Positions 11,456 through 24,875 are shown, counted from the first letter of the stretch. The stretch: DNA of 64,000 bases from Megalonaias nervosa (GCA_016617855.1 JAECUM010091535.1:16603-80602); one strand, 5' to 3'. Numbers and translations are program-made. The notes: generated by a model from the sequence alone, not told the origin.

Positions 11456-12965
11456 GAAGAGAGAAAATGAAAGAGTTGTTATTGTTTTTCACTTAAAAGT
11501 CACTATTGCTTTTGTATCATTGCCTTCAAAGAAACCTGAATATATGTCAGTTGTTGAGAATCTATGACCTCTAAACTTCACCATATTTTAATAAATATGT
11601 GACAGACCACATTTTGGAATTATGTACGTGACATGTATGGAAGATAATCCTCTCCAGTTGTATCCGATCTGTTATGCATTGTTGACATAAACATTTGTGA
11701 TAAAGATTCTTAAAATATTTCCTTTGTTATAGTTTTGGAAGATATGTAACATTTTTTAAAGTCTTATCTTGTATTTAGACTATGTATTTATTCTGCAAAA
11801 ATAATTTGTTCCAGAACTGTATCTTTTATAATCATTAGTTAAACCTTTGTTATATATATAAATTTAATTTATTTGTTTGGTTTTTAAGTTTAAATTTTCT
11901 TTTATTTCATTACATGTTATTGTAATGTAACATTGTTTACTGGACTTGATCTTGCCTAAAACTTAATTCATTTCTGCTTGACCTAATTACCTTTTTTATT
12001 TTTTTATTTCATTTATGTAAACAACTAATAATAGCTCATTATTCTCTATGTGTATGAGCTTGTTGTCAGGATTATTATTCAGGTAAACAAGAAGGAGTAA
12101 ATATGTTGATCAGGGTCAGGGGTTTGGAGATTCCTAAGTGAATTGTGTAGGCTATTATGTTGGAAATAAACAAGGCTCTTAGATCATTCTAGAATGTTAT
12201 TTTCCATTCGGTAATTGTTGTTTTTAGAAAATGCTAATTGTAACCAGTCGTGCTTTTAACATCTAGCACTTTAAGCTATATTATGTTGTGACCAGTTTGC
12301 CCTGAATTTTATTTTCTTCAAATTATTGAATTCAAGTGATTATTTTGTCTGGAAATACAAAAGTGCTCTGACACAATTCTTGGATAAAGATTCATTGGAA
12401 TTTATACGGAATTCAAACCTGGAATAATATTTATGTGATTCAACAAGAGACTGTTGACACATCAGTACTTCACAGACCATAACAAACACATCATCGCCTT
12501 CAATTTTAAATATTTTTGGGACTTGAAACGAGTTTCATTCAAGACTATTTATTAGCAGGACTTGTGTCTTTAATTCTTGGATTATTTTGGGATTTAATTT
12601 GTAATATGTAATTTTTTTTCTTCTCATTTTTCATTTTGTATTACTGTACAAAGCTTGTTGTCCTCAGTCTTTTCTGTTACTTATTTTAAGAGCATAGACT
12701 CGTAACACCTTAAATGATCCTCTAGGCAAATTAAACATTTGGACATGTGGACAATTGTTCTTAATGCATGGCAGCAAAGTCTTAACAACTTATTATATTC
12801 ACAAAATAAATGTTTTAATGTATTTTAAGAATTATGATGATGATGTATTATCCAAGACATTAATCCAAAATATTCACTGTAAAATCGTACTTATTCCATA
12901 TCAAATTACAAGAATATAAGTTGTGTCTTATAAATGATATGTATAGACTGTTAAAGATGGGTATG

Positions 12966-13130
12966 ATTGGTTGGTTGGTTGATTGAATTTTTTACGGCGC
13001 ACCAGCACTATGAGGCTATTTAGCGCCATACAAAAGGTTATATCTTTCATTATTTAAAAGTGGTAAAAGATTACGTATCGACCAGCGATACGAAACCAAA
13101 CAGTTGAAGGTAAAACGTTAAAATGGGTAT
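12966..13130 (-). mobile_element. 5'-truncated 3' tail of the non-LTR family, antisense
   Basis: On the minus strand this is the last 165 or so bases of the copy A/B 3' UTR, ending in CCAA repeats that read GGTTGGTTGG on the plus strand at 12,966. It contains the family-specific block with GGCGCACCAGCACTATGAGG. It lies about 26 bases upstream of the acceptor at 13,156. Short 3'-end copies of this kind arise by incomplete target-primed reverse transcription. Confidence 0.85.
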
Positions 13131-13156
13131 GCAACAGAGTTTTAATATAATTGCAG

Positions 13157-13486
13157 GATGAAGTTGTGAAGGTGTGGAACATGCATCTCATTTGGCCAAC
13201 AAGAAACTCAGTTATGCCCAGTGGATGCCCTGCAGTTATGTACCAAATTCCTACACTATATGGGACTCAAAATTATCAGTCAGGTGTCCCAACTATAGAC
13301 ATTGACACTTGCAGAGCCGAGTGTCTTTTAAAAGAAACATATCCTTGTGACAAGGAAATATTTGACATATGTGCACTCATCTTGGAAGAAGAGAGACTAG
13401 CATTCACTACTGAAACATATGAAGGCCTAAATTTGTACCTTTTTCTGAGGAACAGTATCAGGCAGGATCTTGAAAATCTAATATGA
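13157..13486 (+). CDS. Integrase-core protein, C-terminal exon
   Basis: Follows the acceptor at 13,156 in phase 0 and is open to TGA at 13,484-13,486. It encodes DEVVKVWNMHLIWPTRNS, then a PSGCPAVMYQIP segment, a Cys-containing stretch and a helical tail ending NSIRQDLENLI. The WNxHxIxPxRN plus PxGxPxxxY pattern is the usual C-terminus of the same rve-like family as 8,479-9,346, so I infer one gene. It is the only undamaged coding piece of that gene in the window. Confidence 0.68.
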   Translation, partial: DEVVKVWNMHLIWPTRNSVMPSGCPAVMYQIPTLYGTQNYQSGVPTIDIDTCRAECLLKETYPCDKEIFDICALILEEERLAFTTETYEGLNLYLFLRNSIRQDLENLI

Positions 13487-14120
13487 AATCTCATTTAGTT
13501 GCTTACTATTCAAGAGCATAAAAAAGCAAGTATATCTTCGATGTTTGTTCTTGATTAGGAATTGTAATTTATCAGCTCTCCCAAACAATAGTTAAAGAAA
13601 TGTAAACATTCTTTTAGTTCCATAAATGTGTGGTTTATTGTAGAGGCAACCTCTGTGAAGTGGGTTGCGACCCGTGTCGGAGGAGGAAAGGATCCTGGTA
13701 GCTGAGCAGAGGCTTTCCGATGCAATACACTGCTTTGGACTCTACTTCTTCTAGACGGGTGGTCGGGATGGGCCCGGTCTCGACAAATCGGCTGGTCACG
13801 CCGAGCCCTAGGAGGTCTTTATTTACTCGCTCACTTTCATTATCCTTCTCGTTGTATCTCTCTTGATACCACCGTTGCCCCTACATTCTATCCCTTTAAC
13901 TTTCCCTTTTCCAAGTCTTAGAAGACTTCCTAGAAGGCGGTGGCTCAACGGGTCAATTGGGAGGTAATTTTACCGACTGAGTATGTCTTATGGGATGAAT
14001 CAGGAGGTGAATTTACCTACTGAGTATAACATCTGTGTATCCCTGGCGCTTGAAAAGTGTCCCCTTGTTGGGCTCCTTGGTGGGCGGGGAGCACGGGTGC
14101 TGAATTTTAAATCCACCAAC

Positions 14121-15182
14121 ATGGATATTTCAAAACAAAAATCAACTAAAACGTACCAAAACTGGATCTGACTCAGATGACGAACCAAGTCGTGTGGAAT
14201 CATTTCCACGTTTCATGGTTATACAGTCTAAAGATGCCACAAAACCGCTTAATGTACTCTCTCCGCTTGTGATCGAGAAAACAATTACGGGATTGATTCT
14301 TACACCAAAAGGTGTTAAAAAGTTAAAATCGGGCTGCCTACACGTCGAGTGTGAGCGACGAGATCAAACAGAAAACCTCAAGAAAATGAGAACCATTTTC
14401 GATATTCCAGTGACCTTGTTCGCCCACACAACACTCAATTCGTCCAAAGGCGTGATTCGCTGTCGTGACTTGGCTGGAGTCAGCGACACGGATATCATTG
14501 AAGGGATGAAAAACGAAGGTGTCACTGCAGTCCGTAGAATACGTATTAAACGTAACAACAACCTGCAGGACACCAACACCATTATACTCACCTTCAACAA
14601 GCCAACAGTACCTAGAGTGGTCAAAGTTGGCTTTCTGCAAGTGAAGGTTGATGTTCTCACCAGGAATCTGAGTGTAGAGCCACTCCGCATTGTGTCAACT
14701 GTGGAAAAGAGCACCACGCCAATTCCAAGGATTGTGATACCTGGAAACAGGAGAAGGAAATACAGAGGGTTAAATACACATCCAACATTCCCTATCCAGA
14801 GGCCAGAAAGTTTGTACAATCAAAAACATCTCTTCCTGGCCCATCCTTCTCCACTGTAGTGAAGAACAATCCCAAGGCAACGAAGGACGCTCAAACACAG
14901 ACAGATGCACCCGAGTCAACATCAAGCACTAACACTCCCCATTACCAAGCACAAAAAACCACGGCATCTACCCAAACAACATTCTTTCATACCCAACAGC
15001 CGAAATCACCAAAGATCAAAAACAGATCACAAGGAAATAGGCAGCAAAAGGGGTCAGAAGACCCCATCAAACTCTATAACAGGTTTGGGGACATTGAGAG
15101 AATGGATGCAGAAGATACTGCTCCATGTTCTCAAAGTAGCTCCAAACCTAACAAAAAAACCATCCCCGTACTTCCTCCGTAG
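14121..15182 (+). pseudogene. Retrotransposon ORF1, copy B, frameshifted with a lost zinc-knuckle segment
   Basis: The ancestral start at 14,121 (MDISKQK) runs into a TGA after about 16 codons; the conserved frame resumes before MESFPRFMV at 14,194. Near 14,651 about 103 bases are missing compared with copy C, removing the first CCHC knuckle and most of the second and shifting the frame. The part after the deletion is read in the wrong frame to 14,859, while the C-terminal tail is open from 14,859 to 15,182 (KATKDAQTQT and a Lys-rich end). No functional zinc-knuckle protein can be made. Confidence 0.85.
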
Positions 15183-15250
15183 AAATAACCATATAGATAC
15201 ACTCCGCGTAAAGCCTAACCTAGCTCCAAAATCTTCAATCTAAACTTATA

Positions 15251-18200
15251 ATGAAGAAAACGATCATACAATGGAATTGTCGAGGACGTAAAGCCAATTA
15301 CAATGATATTCTCCTGCTTTCAAACGAATATGATCCTGCAATACTATGCCTTCAGGAAACCTTTTTAAAAGAAACGGACAACATCACACTTAAAAACTAC
15401 TCCCTGTTTAACACCTACTTACAGAACGTTGACAGGGCCTCGGGAGGGGTTTCTATTGCTGTGAACAATAGAGCCCCACATAGCGTCATCCCTTTAAACA
15501 CAAATTTGCAAGCCATTGCTGTGAGTGTCACTCTACATCGAGTGATTACATTTTGTCCTATTTACATACCACCAAACACCAACTTATTACCAGACGAATT
15601 AGACACGCTTGTTCAACAACTTCCTGCACCATTTGTTTTACTCGGTGATTTTAATGCCCATAACATTTTATGGGGATCAAATTACATAAGCGACAGGGGC
15701 AAAAAGGTCGAAGATTGTATTACTAGACACGACTTGTGTCTACATAATACCAAATCTCCGACGTACTTGCACCCAGGAACTGGTACATACACTTGTATCG
15801 ACTTGACAATTTGTTCTCCTTCACTACTTTTGGATTATAATTGGAAGGTCGCTGATGACCTTCACGGCAGTGATCACTTTCCAATCTCTCTTAAGAACAC
15901 CAAAGTTACAACTGATGACACGTTTCCACAGTGGAATTGAAAGAAAGCTGACTGGGCCAAGTTTGAAACACTTTGTACAGCTAGACTTAACAGGAATACC
16001 GTCCTAAACGATAATGATCCTATTCGACAATTTACATCGGTCTTAATTGAGATTGCAGAAAAATCCATTCCTAAGTCCTCGACGAATTGTAAGAGAATCC
16101 CAAAAGCGTGGTTCACTAAAGAATGTAAAGAAGCCATTAGACAACGCCGAGAAGCACTGAAAAAATTTAACAATCGTCAAACGCCCGAAAACTTAACTCA
16201 ATTACGTATTTTTCGGGCCAAAGCTTGCCGCATAATTAAAGAAAGTAAACGAGCATCATGGAAAAAATATGTTTCAACTTTAAACTCTCCTTCCTCAGTA
16301 AAGAAAGTTTGGGATACGATCCGCAAAATAAAGGGAAAGGGAAAATACATTTCATTCCGACATGGGTAGCTAAATAACAACAATTTCAATACTAATCATG
16401 AAATAGCTAATGTTCTTGCTGATTGTTTCTGCAAACATTCCTCATCGTCTAATTATTCAGAATCTTTCCGAAGATTAAAAGCTCAAAAAGAAGAAACACG
16501 GTTGAAATTCACAACAAATAACTCAGAGAGTTATAACCAACCGTTTTCATTGTCGTTTCTTATGGAATCTTTTAATAAGGCCCATGATACATCCGCTGTG
16601 CCTGACGATATTACCATTTTTTGAAACACCTTCCAGAACCATCCTTAACATTTCTTCTGGAAATCTTCAATGATTTATGGATTACTGGTAATGTACCAAA
16701 AATTTGGAAAGAAGCAACAGTAATACCAATACCCAAAAAAAGGCAAAGATAGCGCAGATCCTAGCAACTATAGACCTATATCATTAACTATCTGCGTATG
16801 CAAAACAATGGAACGAATGATCAATTCTCGGCTTGTATGGTATTTGGAAACCAACAATTTAATATCTTGGTCGTATGGTCGTTATGGTCGTAGTACGAAT
16901 GATCATCTGGTTCGACTGGAAACATTTATTCGTGACGCTTTCATCAAGAAAGAACACTTAGTAGCGGTTTTCTTTGATTTAGAAAAGGCCTATGACACAA
17001 CGTGGAAGTACGGAATACTAAATGACCTACACGATCTGGGTCTAAAAGGCCGACTGCCCTCGTTCATATCAAACTTCCTCTCAGACAAGGAATTCAAGGT
17101 ACGAGTGGGCTCCACCCTCTCTGCCCCAGGGCAGTATTTTATCGGTGACGCTTTTCAACATAAAAATTAATAGCATCACCAAGTGTCTGACTCCCGGTGT
17201 GGATTGCTCCCTATATGTTGATAACTTTTTAATATGTTACCGATCCAAGCACATGCATACAATTGAAAGACAATTACAGCAAAATATCCAGAAGATTCAA
17301 AATTGGGCCAATGCTAACGGTTTCAAATTCTCGAAATCAAAAACTGTATGTATGCATTTCTGTCAGTTACGAAGACATCACGATGGACCTAAACTCACGC
17401 TGGACTGAACACCTATTCAAGTTGTTGAGGAAGCAAAATTTTTAGGTATTATCTACGACAGAAAACTGACTTTTATTCCACACCTGAAGAATCTGAAAGC
17501 TAAATGCTTGAAGTCTCTAGATTTACTTAAAGTAGTAGCGCACACTGACTCGGGTGCTGATAGGAAAGTCATACTAAGCTTATACAGAAGATTTATTCGC
17601 TCGAAACAAGACTATGGTTGAGTTGTCTATGGTTCAGTTAGGAAGTCCTATTTGAAGATCCTAGACCCAATTCAAAATCAGGGAATAAGACTTGCCTTGG
17701 GAGCGTTTAAGACATCCCCGTGTGAAAGCCTACTCGTTGAAGCGACGAACCACCTTTATCACAACGTAGAGAAATGGTTTCTGCACAGTATGCTCTCAAA
17801 TTAAACTCAAACCCTCTGAACCCTGCTTTTTCGGCTGTTTTTGAACCCAAATATAAAACCTTATATGACAATAAACCAAACGTCACACCTACCTTTGGCA
17901 TTAGAATATTACCATGCCTTGACAGTACCAAAATTGAACTTTCAAAAATTCAGAAAACGACCGTCTCCGAAACACCTCCCTGGCTACTTCAACAACCAAA
18001 GGTACTTTTCACGTTACACGATGGAAACAAATCGGAGACAAACCCTTCCATCTTCCACAACTCTTACCATGAACTAATCGCCCAATTTGAAAATTATACA
18101 AGAATATATACTGATGGATCAAAAGATGAGGAAAAGGCTGCTGCAGCCTTCTTTAGTGGAAAACACACAACAAAAGTTTGCTTGCCAAATAGTACATCAT

Positions 18201-18893
18201 TTGTTTTCAGCCGAAATGAGAGCAATAGACCTTGCATTGCAATATATTGAAAGCAAGCGTATTTTAAATAGCGTCATCTTCTCCGATTCACTATCAGTAC
18301 TTCAGTCGCTACATAATAGAAAACTGGAGAATCCATTATTAGCTAAGGCTCTCCTTAAACATACTGAGCTGAGTACCTCCCACAATATAGTATACTGTTG
18401 GTTACCCAGCTATATTGGAATTAAAAGTAATGAGAAAGCAGACCGCACTGCTAAAATGGCCCTATCACTAGAACCATCTGATTTTAATACACCGTATATT
18501 GATTTTAAACGTAGTATCAAAGACTGTTTACGTCAGAAACGGCAGGCATCATGGAATGATGCCGTGAATAACAAACTTCATGCCATCAGGCCAACCGTAG
18601 GAGAATGGACTCCTTCCTACAGAGCCGTCCGTAGGAAGGATGTAGTCATTGCAAGAATTCGAATCGGCCATACCTATTTAACCCACTCCTATATACTAAA
18701 AGGAGAAGACCCACCACAGTGCATATCTTGCAATGAATTCACTGTTAAGCACTTTATGTTGGAGTGTTTCGACATCCAACCTACGCGTAATTATCAATAC
18801 AATGTGCATGACATTAGGGAGCTCTTTGATACAGTTAGCATTTCTTATATTATAGACTTCCTGAAGGAAGTAACTATGTATCATAAGTTATAG
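15251..18893 (+). pseudogene. Retrotransposon ORF2, copy B (endonuclease-RT-RNase H), multiply broken
   Basis: The endonuclease (15,251-15,937) has QWNCRG, CLQETF, GDFNAHN, TCIDLTI and GSDHFPI, and ends at a TGA where copies A and C have a leucine codon. RT pieces follow in shifting frames: FFDLEKAYD near 16,970 with the first catalytic Asp, then the palm motif near 17,215 reading YVDN, so the second Asp is Asn. About 20 bases are missing just before it, in the region that normally holds the PQG motif. RNase H is recognisable from IYTDGSKDEE (about 18,100) through FSDSLSVLQSL and LPSYIGIKSNEKAD. A CCHC-like Cys/His segment (CISCNEFTVKHFMLEC) lies near the end at 18,893. Confidence 0.87.
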
Positions 18894-19193
18894 CTTTTAT
18901 GCTATCACCTTAAACAGTTTTATGTGCTATATATACCGTCGCTAGATTTTAATTACCTTTCATCTGTTTTCGTTGTCATACATCTTTTGCACTCCCCGTT
19001 GATCGGGAAACTTTATTTATCACCGTTACCATTTTATCGTTTTACCTTCAACTGTTTGGTTTCGTATCGCTGGTCGATATGTAATCTTTTACCACTTTTA
19101 AATAATGAAAGATATAACCGTTTGTATGGCGCTAAGTAGCCTCATAGTGCTGGTGCGCCGTAAAAAAATCCCATCATCCAACCAACCAACCAG

Positions 19194-21202
19194 AGCTGAT
19201 CAAATGAAATGCATAACAAAGAAAAGAGCTAGTAATGATTGTTAATGCCAGTCAGTGTCCCTTTATAACTTTTACTGGCTTTTGGAAACTTCCAGTTGCC
19301 ACAGTGCTTTACACATGTGCACATACAGACCTAGTTAGGTACATGTAGACAGAAAGACTAAAATAAAAGTTTCTGAACAAATCAAGATTATTAGAAAGTT
19401 TACCAAACAAATAAACGCAAAAGATTATGAATGCACAGAAAGGTATTAATGTATCTTTTTGAAAATGCATTTCCTGATGCTATAAAGGAAAACAATTTTT
19501 TTTAATGAAAATAATCACAAAATGTGTTTTAAAAATTGAAGGTTCAGGTAAGATAATGTGTTGAAAATGTTCATTGTTATATTTCTATGCTAGATGTTTA
19601 ATACATTAACATATCAAATAATTTCTTGCAAGCATATATCCCTATGTTTAATTTAAAAGTTTAAGAATTGCTTCATGCTATCTATGGTTTAAAAGCAAAA
19701 GTCCCTTGAGGGACAGGTACTCAGATGCTATTTATTGAATATATATTGCTCTGTATCAGGTTTACGACATAAATGCTTTTCAAGTACCAAAATAGTGCCG
19801 TCACCTTGACAAATATTATATATAATGGTCCCATGCTATAATGGATTTTGATATAAGCAAAATATTCATTGGAGTGAGGGTTTCATTATGACAAAGCATT
19901 TATCAACATATCTGTGTATATTTGATCTAATTATGTCTGGTGAATTGTAAAAATGAGGTTTAGTATTGTTAAGTATCAACCTTATGGAGATCATACTATG
20001 TTATATCACATTATACTTCTTTCAGCCAAACATTTGCAAGAAAATACTAATAAATGAATAAGAAAATACAATCAACAAGTATGCTCAAATTGCCTCAAAG
20101 GTCATTAGTGCTACCAAGTGTCCCAAGTAGACCGGGTATTGTTAACCTTGTATAGGCCTTGATACGTACCCCATTAAAAGTATAAGAATGAGGTTTGATC
20201 AAGATATCAGTTTGATACAAAACATTGTGTCATTAATACCGTATCCGTTATAAAGTCTATGCGATGGTAGCAAGGATAACTAATCTAAGCCAAGATCAAG
20301 TCATGTATTGGCATTGTTTTGTAAGTAGAAAATTCTCACAAGATTTACAAGCTTCATCAGTTTCTTTATAAATAACACCTAGTATATTCACAAAGTCAAC
20401 AAGTTGGAGACAAGATCCAGTGTTTCCCTAGAGGTGCAAGACTGAAAGTAAAAAGTCACCTTTATGTTAGAACTTGAGGTCACCTTGAGTAAAAAAGAAA
20501 TATCCCCTTGGTGTCAGAACTGTGGGTCAAATTAAACATTTTGGGATTTCTGAAGCACAAATGAGGGTAAAGGGAAAAGAATGAAGATCAGATCTCACTT
20601 GTATAGAACTGTTCATCTTGAGTACATATTTAACTCAAATTGTGTCTGAAAAATTTTCTAATGTCAAATTTGTGGTCAGTATCTTTATCTAATTCTTAAT
20701 ATCCAAAATAAGCAGGTTTAATGCAATTACATGTATTCTAACGAAGTTTGCTAATAAACAGCAGTCAAAATGTGAATAAGTTTTGACACAAACTTGTGAT
20801 GTATGAAAGTAGAGGTAGATGAATAAATACGCACAGATTATGCTGGTATTCTAAATTTGTAAAGACCATAAAGTTATGCATACAGCAATTGTCATCAAAA
20901 TCTGTTTTAAAAAACTTCTGAAACGGAAACAAGAAAGGACAGATCACCTCATTATTATGCTGGTATTTCACTGGCAATACAACTTATCACGTCAGCTTCA
21001 CATACTTCAGCAAAGGACAAAGTATGCTCACATAAAATTATGCCTCTGATGAATCAAAAGCCAATATGAGCCCATACTACCTTTTTAATATCCATAGCTT
21101 TTGCCAATGGACTGGTGCCATTTATCAAAACATGGAATTTAGTCAAATTATGTCACCTGGTTTAAGAGCAGTCATTGTGAGTTTTGTTAATATTTTTTGT
21201 AA
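19194..21202. other. Intergenic stretch, no gene recognised
   Basis: AT-rich sequence without long ORFs, domains or tandem arrays. Confidence 0.5.
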
Positions 21203-21492
21203 TACAGGTAAAACCCATTATAACGTGATTCTGCTTATAACATGATGGCAGCACGACTCCCATTTTTTAATTTAAGGTGACCACTCTTTTTAACATCCTA
21301 ACTACATGCTCTCGGAAAAGCTGACTATTCGTATCCCTAGCAGATTATATGATCAAGAGGTTAGTTAAAACTGATGACATTGAAATTTCAATGCATTTCT
21401 ATGGGGAAGTTTTTCAAAAAACACAACCCAGCTTATATCGCGATGTTATTATTTGGATCCTCAGCATCTCGCTATAACAGGTTTTACCTGTA
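21203..21492. mobile_element. MITE with about 30-bp terminal inverted repeats and TA target site
   Basis: The left end reads TA then CAGGTAAAACCCATTATAACG. The right end is its imperfect inverse (CGCTATAACAGGTTTTACCTG then TA). The 290-bp interior has no coding capacity. TA flanks with long inverted ends suggest a non-autonomous Tc1/mariner-type or similar DNA transposon. The superfamily is inferred from the TA duplication only. Confidence 0.7.
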
Positions 21493-21877
21493 GTGATAAT
21501 ACTGCAAAGAAGCTCAATTTTTTTTTTTTTTTTATATACTGTCCTCAGGATGCTGCCTGTTAAATTTATTTAAATGCTGAACAGATCTGAAATAGATGTA
21601 GAAAACAGCTAAGTATGATGCATGACAGATGCAGGTCCATACCATATTAAGACAGATTAGCTTACAATTCAGTGAGGTCACCATATATCTAAATATTTAA
21701 AAAATATTAATAGTTTGTCCAACTTTTAAAAACAAACTTGTTTGTATTACCTGCATACTACACATGTTAAATCACATGCATCACCAAGGATGCATTTTAA
21801 CCAACCGCATGAACTGCATGCAGTTTTGTAACAAATTTCTGTATTATATACAGTATGGTACTACCAGAGCCAAACAC

Positions 21878-21896
21878 ACAGACACAGACAGACACA

Positions 21897-21952
<56 letters not shown>
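21878..21952. repeat. (CA)n microsatellite
   Basis: CAGACA variants followed by about 27 pure CA units. Confidence 0.92.
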
Positions 21953-21954
<2 letters not shown>

Positions 21955-22195
21955 GGAAAAGAATTTAGGAATACGCACAAAATGGAAAAATACGAACAAA
22001 TTCAGGTAAACTAATTCCCTGAAACCAAAGGTGTAAACAACTACTTTGAAAATATATTCAAGACCAGTTATGCAAGCATATTAAAAGCACGAATACACAT
22101 GATTCTGAATATATTCCACACTATTCTTAACATTATTTCATAACATTTTCCGTGAAAAAAAACAAATGACTGTACTGCATAAAATTACTGCATGG

Positions 22196-22388
22196 TTATA
22201 TTATATCCAAGATCCAGATTCGCGATTCCAGTATACCATTGAATTCTCTGGGGAATTCAACAAAGCTCTCATAATTTGATGGTAATTCAAGAACACGGCC
22301 ACAGGTGTGTGCGATTGGTCTCCTGGTGAATTCAGAGTCACAACACACTAACCGAACTGATATCCTTTGTACAGTCAGTAGATAGCAC
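22196..22388 (-). CDS. HECT-type E3 ligase-like gene, last exon with catalytic Cys
   Basis: Minus-strand exon behind an acceptor (TTGATTTATTGCAG, ending at 22,389), closing with TAA at 22,196-22,198. It encodes the C-lobe end: RISVRL, RRPIAHTCGRVLELPSNY and a C-terminal WILDII. The HTC motif followed by LxLP matches the active-site region of HECT ubiquitin ligases, where the Cys forms the thioester with ubiquitin; its codon is at 22,301-22,303. It fits the end of a metazoan gene family often annotated as G2/M phase-specific E3 ubiquitin ligase-like, whose earlier parts lie at 26,554-28,196 and 33,535-33,624. No splice partner with a canonical GT was found in the right phase. Confidence 0.7.
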
Positions 22389-24829
22389 CTGCAATAAATC
22401 AATATAATGTTAATTCAAATACTTGATGATGTGCCTGAAAGATTAACATGATAATAAAAAGGTACGGATTTCAAGGGAAAGATCTAATGCATAATTATTT
22501 AAGGTTGGGGTAGTGTCTAAATATTAGTGAGCTATACAACAAAGTTCTGTATTAGTGAAAAGTGCATGCCTTCAAAGTTCTCTCCATGCACTTCTGCATC
22601 CTTTCAGAATCTAGTTATCAGTTGTTAAATGCCATTTTTGTTTTCAGTTTCTGGTATGTTTGTTCATATACTGGAAAACGCTACTTCCACCTGCATGGTG
22701 ACTTTCAAATCATCTGCTCATCAGCGAATCTTAGAAAATGGGATTAAGGCAAAAATCAGCTCTAGTTCCATTGTAAATCAGGGCTGCATGGAGGCTGTGA
22801 CAAACTTTGGATGATATTCTCCTTCAATGTGTCTGTCAAGATGGCAGATCTATGTGCGGATCCAGTGTCATGAAGTAAATTAACATTTTGGGTACCGGAC
22901 GACAACCACTGGCAGCACCTTGAAGGCATAAAAATGTCCAGTGATACTAGATGAATCAGGCATCAGTACAGTATTTGGTTGACCGAGCCATTTGCATACA
23001 AAAATGCTTCTAAAACTATGTTGACAATCCAACTATATCAAACAATTTTGTGATCTTTGCTTGTTTTCTCCAATCCAAACTTTATTAATTTTTCTCTTGC
23101 GTTAGGTAAAAAAAAACAAGTAAATCTGTTTTGTCATCTATGACAATTTCATTAAAATATTCGTGAACACCCTTTTCACATTTGGTGAATAGCTGTTTGG
23201 CAATTTCAACCAGACTCACTTTTGCTCAGATGTCAACAAATATGGGAAGTTACCTGTAGAATTGTTCTCCTTCTAAGGTATTGTTTTAGGTCACCATCTT
23301 GTATCTATATGTCTGCTATATCACTTGCATACATCTGCAGCTTATTTCATAGCATGTTACTTTCTCTATAGATTGTCATTAAATTTATCAACAGGTTCAA
23401 AGAAACTAAAAAGTTATATCAAAATATTCAGAACGTTTAACAAATCACTTGTATGTAAATCAACTTGATATTTTATGGAGTTTTCATGCAGATATTGTAT
23501 TACTTTCTCAGGTTATGTTTTTGCTTTATTTCGCAAGCTACCCTAAGCACAGTGATTATCATGTAAATGAAGAAAAGTCCTTGGAATTATTAAGCATTAT
23601 TCATTGGAGATCTCTTACATGCCATGATAGGCAGTGCAGAATACTGTATGTTGCATGCTGTTAGGTATTCACATTTGTCTCTGCAACCAGGAACTTGTAC
23701 ATTTGAATTTACAAGTCCAGAACTTAAATTGATTTATTAAAATATAAAATCCATGATTCTTTATTTATAGAGGCTAAAGCACTTATTTTGTTTGAGGGAA
23801 TTATCTCTGTGGTACATACAAGCTAATACTCATTTATATTTATATCATGGATGTGGTATATGCATCCTTTCAATTCATTTGAGTTTTCTTTTTACGTTGC
23901 CTTTATACATGTTGAATTTAATGTTCTATATGACTCCATGTCATAAAATATATAACAGAAAGGAAGTGAAACCAACAATCAACAAATGATGTGTTTCCCT
24001 AGAATATAACATGAAAATCTAAGAAACACTTACAGTGTTGTGAATAAAATCCCAAATAATTCAAGATGCCCTATCACAAGTCCAAAAGTATAGAATGTTC
24101 TGAATGAATTCTAACAGTCTTGAATGTCCTGATGCACAATTATGTAACCAGAAAGTCTTTGAATGGGTTCTCAATAATCCCAAAGTAGTGTTTTAGTCCA
24201 CAAAGTCAATAAGCACTTTGTAATTCCAACAAAACCCACTAACTCATACACAAGGCCAGGTCATGAACTCAATTCAAGTAAACATCTCGTTTAATTCTTA
24301 GAAATATGAAACAAGTCAGGTAGGAACAAGCCTCAATCATGGACAAACCTTTTGCACACAATACAGATATACATAACATATCACTGTTCTATGTCAGCAT
24401 TAGTCTATTTGATTAGCTGCAAGTATATATTCATGAGGTATTGTTTAAATTTATTGATACTTAAGCATACACTTATGAAAATGATGAGAAGTGGAGTGTT
24501 GGGGGTGGGGGTCAGGGATCCTTTTATGAGATCAAAATAACCCATGGACAATAATACATGTAATCATATTTAGTGCCCAATTCGTTCTGCTAGTCATGTT
24601 ATTTGATGACCAAAATTGATGAAGTACATTTAGTTAAAAGTTACTTTGAAAATGATTTTTAAAGCAGCAATGTAAGAAATGAAGGAGGCTGAATCAGAGC
24701 TTGGCATAGATCATCTACATGTACAGTTCAGCCAAGTAACAAACTTTATAAATTTTGTTTTATGAAAAAATAAAGGCTTCTTGTATAATTTAGTCACACT
24801 CTGCTTGGAGCTGTTTCAATTAAACCGTT

Positions 24830-24875
<46 letters not shown>

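Larger units (their letters stand above)
9347..13156 (+). other. Putative intron or insertion within the integrase-core gene
   Basis: Separates the two coding parts. The 3' border is a good acceptor (TTTAATATAATTGCAG, ending at 13,156). No convincing GT donor in frame was found at the 5' side, where the coding sequence also degenerates. The interval holds a SINE, three microsatellites and an antisense retrotransposon tail. Nothing else recognisable lies in 10,024-11,098 or 11,453-12,965. Confidence 0.5.
13640..19193 (+). mobile_element. Non-LTR retrotransposon copy B, near full length
   Basis: Begins in the 5' UTR with a block containing GTGGGTTGCGACCCGTGTCG, shared with copy C from about 60,446. 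It lacks roughly the first 70 bases that copy C has. It continues through ORF1, ORF2 and the 3' UTR and ends in CCAA repeats at about 19,180-19,193. It is the only copy in the window in which the RT and RNase H regions can be followed to the C-terminus. Both ORFs are broken. I could not find a convincing target-site duplication. Confidence 0.9.
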
